DNA of 7,576 nucleotides from Candidatus Peribacter sp. UBA6535 (GTDB lineage: Bacteria; Patescibacteriota; Gracilibacteria; Peribacterales; Peribacteraceae), in assembly GCA_002436205.1 (NCBI GenBank), contig DJKT01000042.1, forward strand, positions 1 through 7,576, written 5' to 3'. The position numbers were made by a program, and so were the translations under genes. Positions 6,203-7,576 of the stretch are shown piece after piece (position 1 is the stretch's first letter; the number at the start of each line of letters is the position of its first letter). Under the pieces are notes generated by a model. It searched no databases, was not told where the DNA came from, and saw nothing but the letters and a program-made list of their open reading frames with translations.

Positions 6203-7576
6203 CCCCCACTCTCGACCCGGTGTACTGTTTCTCGATGCGCTCATTGGCGTTGCAGTGTTTTCTATCGTGGTATCAGGTGTGATATATGCCATGCTGTTTT
6301 CACAGCAGGGAATGTTAAAAAGTGGTGATCGCATTCGTGCAGTATTTCTCAATCAGAAAACTATCGCTGCAGTGCGTGCTGTACGTGACGATGACTTTGC
6401 AAACCTAACTGAGGGGACATTTGGCGCGAGTCTCAATACATCAGGAGCATGGGAACTTACAGGTACAGGAGTAACTACTGAAGATGGATACACAACATCT
6501 GTCACCATTACTTCCCTCTCTGCAGATCGCTTTAGTGCAGTGGCCAATACCTCATGGGATTTTGGTGTCAGTAGCAGTGGCAGCTCATCACTTATTACAG
6601 AAGTTACCGACTGGCATCGCACCCAGGCAGTTGGAAACTGGTCTATTGCAACACTTGATGGGGCATACATTGATGACGATACACCACTGTTTAACAGCGC
6701 AGTTGCTAGTAGCAGTTTCGCGTTTGTGACTAGCGAAACATCAGATGGTGGAGCCGGACTCTATGTATTTGATATCACCAGTACCAGCTCTCCTGTGAGA
6801 GTCGCTTCCGCATTCGATCTAGGAGCGGCTGGATATGATCTTCTTATTGTTGGCACAGATTTATATGTTGTCACCGGAGCTGGAAGTCAGGAGATTCGCA
6901 TCTATGATATTACATCTCCGACGACGTTAAGTAGTGGAAATTTAACAGCATCGATCAATATTCCAGGCACCAGTAATGCGCAATCAATTGCGTATTACAA
7001 TGACACACTCTACGTCGTAGTACTGGAGGATACAGGCCAAAGTGAAATGTTTACGTACGATGTTTCAGATCTCGGATCCATTACACAACTTGATGATCTT
7101 AATGACTCCGGTGCGTCGTTCTCCGATATTCGTTTGCACAACGGGTACGCATACTTGGCGAACTCTACAGATACTATGGAGCTGAGAGTCGTAGATGTGT
7201 TTGACCCCGCTGATTTACAGTTTGCAGCAGGTGACGGATATAATGTTCCAGATACTCCTGATGGAACATCAATCGCAAGTCTCGGAGATTACATACTCCT
7301 TGGACGTAACCAAGGGGACATTACAGAAGAGTTGCACTTGTTTGATGTAAGTGAGAGCCCTGTGCCTACAGTCGCCCCCTGGAATGCAGAAACCGGCGAG
7401 GATGTGAATGCTCTTGATGCAGACCCAACTGCCACCTACGCATTTGCTTCGACCAATCACGACTCGCAAGAATTTGTCGTACTCAATGTGGCAACGTTTG
7501 CTGGCGGCGGAAACCCCATTGTAGAAACCTATAACACCACAACCGGAAATGGACGCGGAGTAACCTATGATATTTT
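6192..7576 (+). CDS. PilV-like prepilin fused to beta-propeller-like repeats (3' partial)
   Basis: The frame is open from ATG 6192 to the right edge (461 residues visible, no stop). ATG 6192 overlaps the previous gene's stop by 11 bp. An in-frame TGA at 6180-6182 and the lack of another start before the signal motif make this start nearly certain. Residues 1-10 are a basic leader ending in Gly. The inferred cleavage is G10|V11, followed by VLFLD, so +5 is Asp. A hydrophobic helix runs to about 36. Residues 57-76, with AAVRAVRDDDFANLTEGTFG, and the strands to about 141, ending EVTDWH, fit the PilV-like prepilin pattern common in CPR genomes. From about 174 to the edge, repeats of about 40-48 residues follow a pattern like LYVVTG...EIRIYDITSP. 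These resemble LVIVD-type or related beta-propeller blades. The role inferred is a tip or display pilin with a ligand-binding propeller, functionally reminiscent of PilY1 but not homologous by anything seen here. Confidence 0.85.
   Translation, partial: MRTSPHSRPGVLFLDALIGVAVFSIVVSGVIYAMLFSQQGMLKSGDRIRAVFLNQKTIAAVRAVRDDDFANLTEGTFGASLNTSGAWELTGTGVTTEDGYTTSVTITSLSADRFSAVANTSWDFGVSSSGSSSLITEVTDWHRTQAVGNWSIATLDGAYIDDDTPLFNSAVASSSFAFVTSETSDGGAGLYVFDITSTSSPVRVASAFDLGAAGYDLLIVGTDLYVVTGAGSQEIRIYDITSPTTLSSGNLTASINIPGTSNAQSIAYYNDTLYVVVLEDTGQSEMFTYDVSDLGSITQLDDLNDSGASFSDIRLHNGYAYLANSTDTMELRVVDVFDPADLQFAAGDGYNVPDTPDGTSIASLGDYILLGRNQGDITEELHLFDVSESPVPTVAPWNAETGEDVNALDADPTATYAFASTNHDSQEFVVLNVATFAGGGNPIVETYNTTTGNGRGVTYDI
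6711..7532 (+). repeat. Six visible beta-propeller-like blades
   Basis: In the last gene's product the units begin near residues 174, 215, 263, 310, 358 and 405; a seventh starts near 455 and is cut by the edge. Each has a strand such as AFVTS, LYVVTG, LYVVVLE, AYLANS, YILLGR or YAFAS. This is followed by an acidic or polar turn and a second strand: LYVFDIT, IRIYDIT, MFTYDVS, LRVVDVF, LHLFDVS or FVVLNVA. The spacing and the D-I/V-S/T ending fit a beta-propeller; assignment to LVIVD specifically is tentative. Confidence 0.7.

Noticed and set aside
2..7576. Alternative genetic code (UGA as Gly) as in some CPR lineages
   Set aside because: No in-frame TGA occurs in any of the five genes, all four visible stops are TAA or TAG, and Gly is encoded by GGN throughout.

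Overview
The window is a single co-directional (+ strand) gene block for a type IV pilus / type II secretion-like assembly system. It holds, in order, the 3' part of a PilB/GspE assembly ATPase, a PilC/GspF platform protein, and three prepilin-like proteins. The last prepilin runs off the right edge. Coding is nearly continuous: apart from base 1, only 4 bp (2628-2631) and 73 bp (3214-3286) are non-coding. No RNA gene, IS element, CRISPR array or integrase was seen.

Organism. Three things suggest an uncultivated Patescibacteria/CPR-type bacterium, possibly a Peregrinibacteria/Peribacteria-like lineage. These are the tightly packed pilB-pilC-prepilin order, the Ser-rich and Asp-rich linkers, and a PilV-like prepilin carrying a VRAVRDDDF...LTEGTFG signature. 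This is inference from style only; no marker gene is present. The four visible stop codons are TAA or TAG, and no gene has an in-frame TGA, so there is no sign of the UGA=Gly code of Gracilibacteria/Absconditabacteria. GC content looks moderate by eye.

Layout. 2-1252: PilB, with Walker A, Asp box, Walker B, His box and a four-cysteine zinc site. 1239-2627: PilC, overlapping pilB by 14 bp, with the usual N-terminal segment replaced by about 100 residues of Lys/Arg-rich then Glu-rich sequence. 2632-3213: a small FimT/GspH-like prepilin ending in a Ser tract, a CQWWHGC motif and a poly-Asp tail. 3214-3286: short spacer with a good extended -10 element. 3287-6202: a 971-residue prepilin-like protein. 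Its first ~140 residues are a gapless paralogue of the preceding pilin. They are followed by linkers, two copies of a ~170-residue domain, an unassigned central region, a CHFPPGNP...HGD...C motif, a TSP3-like calcium-loop motif and a basic, cysteine-containing C-terminus. 6192-7576 (open): a PilV-like prepilin fused to a beta-propeller-like repeat region.

How they may work together. PilB and PilC would power and anchor assembly of a filament from the processed prepilins. The two prepilins with very large extracellular parts both have Asp instead of the conserved Glu at mature position +5, while the small one keeps Glu. A reasonable inference is that the small pilin is closer to a regular subunit, and the two large ones are rare or tip-located pilins displaying adhesion or ligand-binding domains. 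The most noteworthy content is this pair of display pilins and the modular way they appear to have been built.
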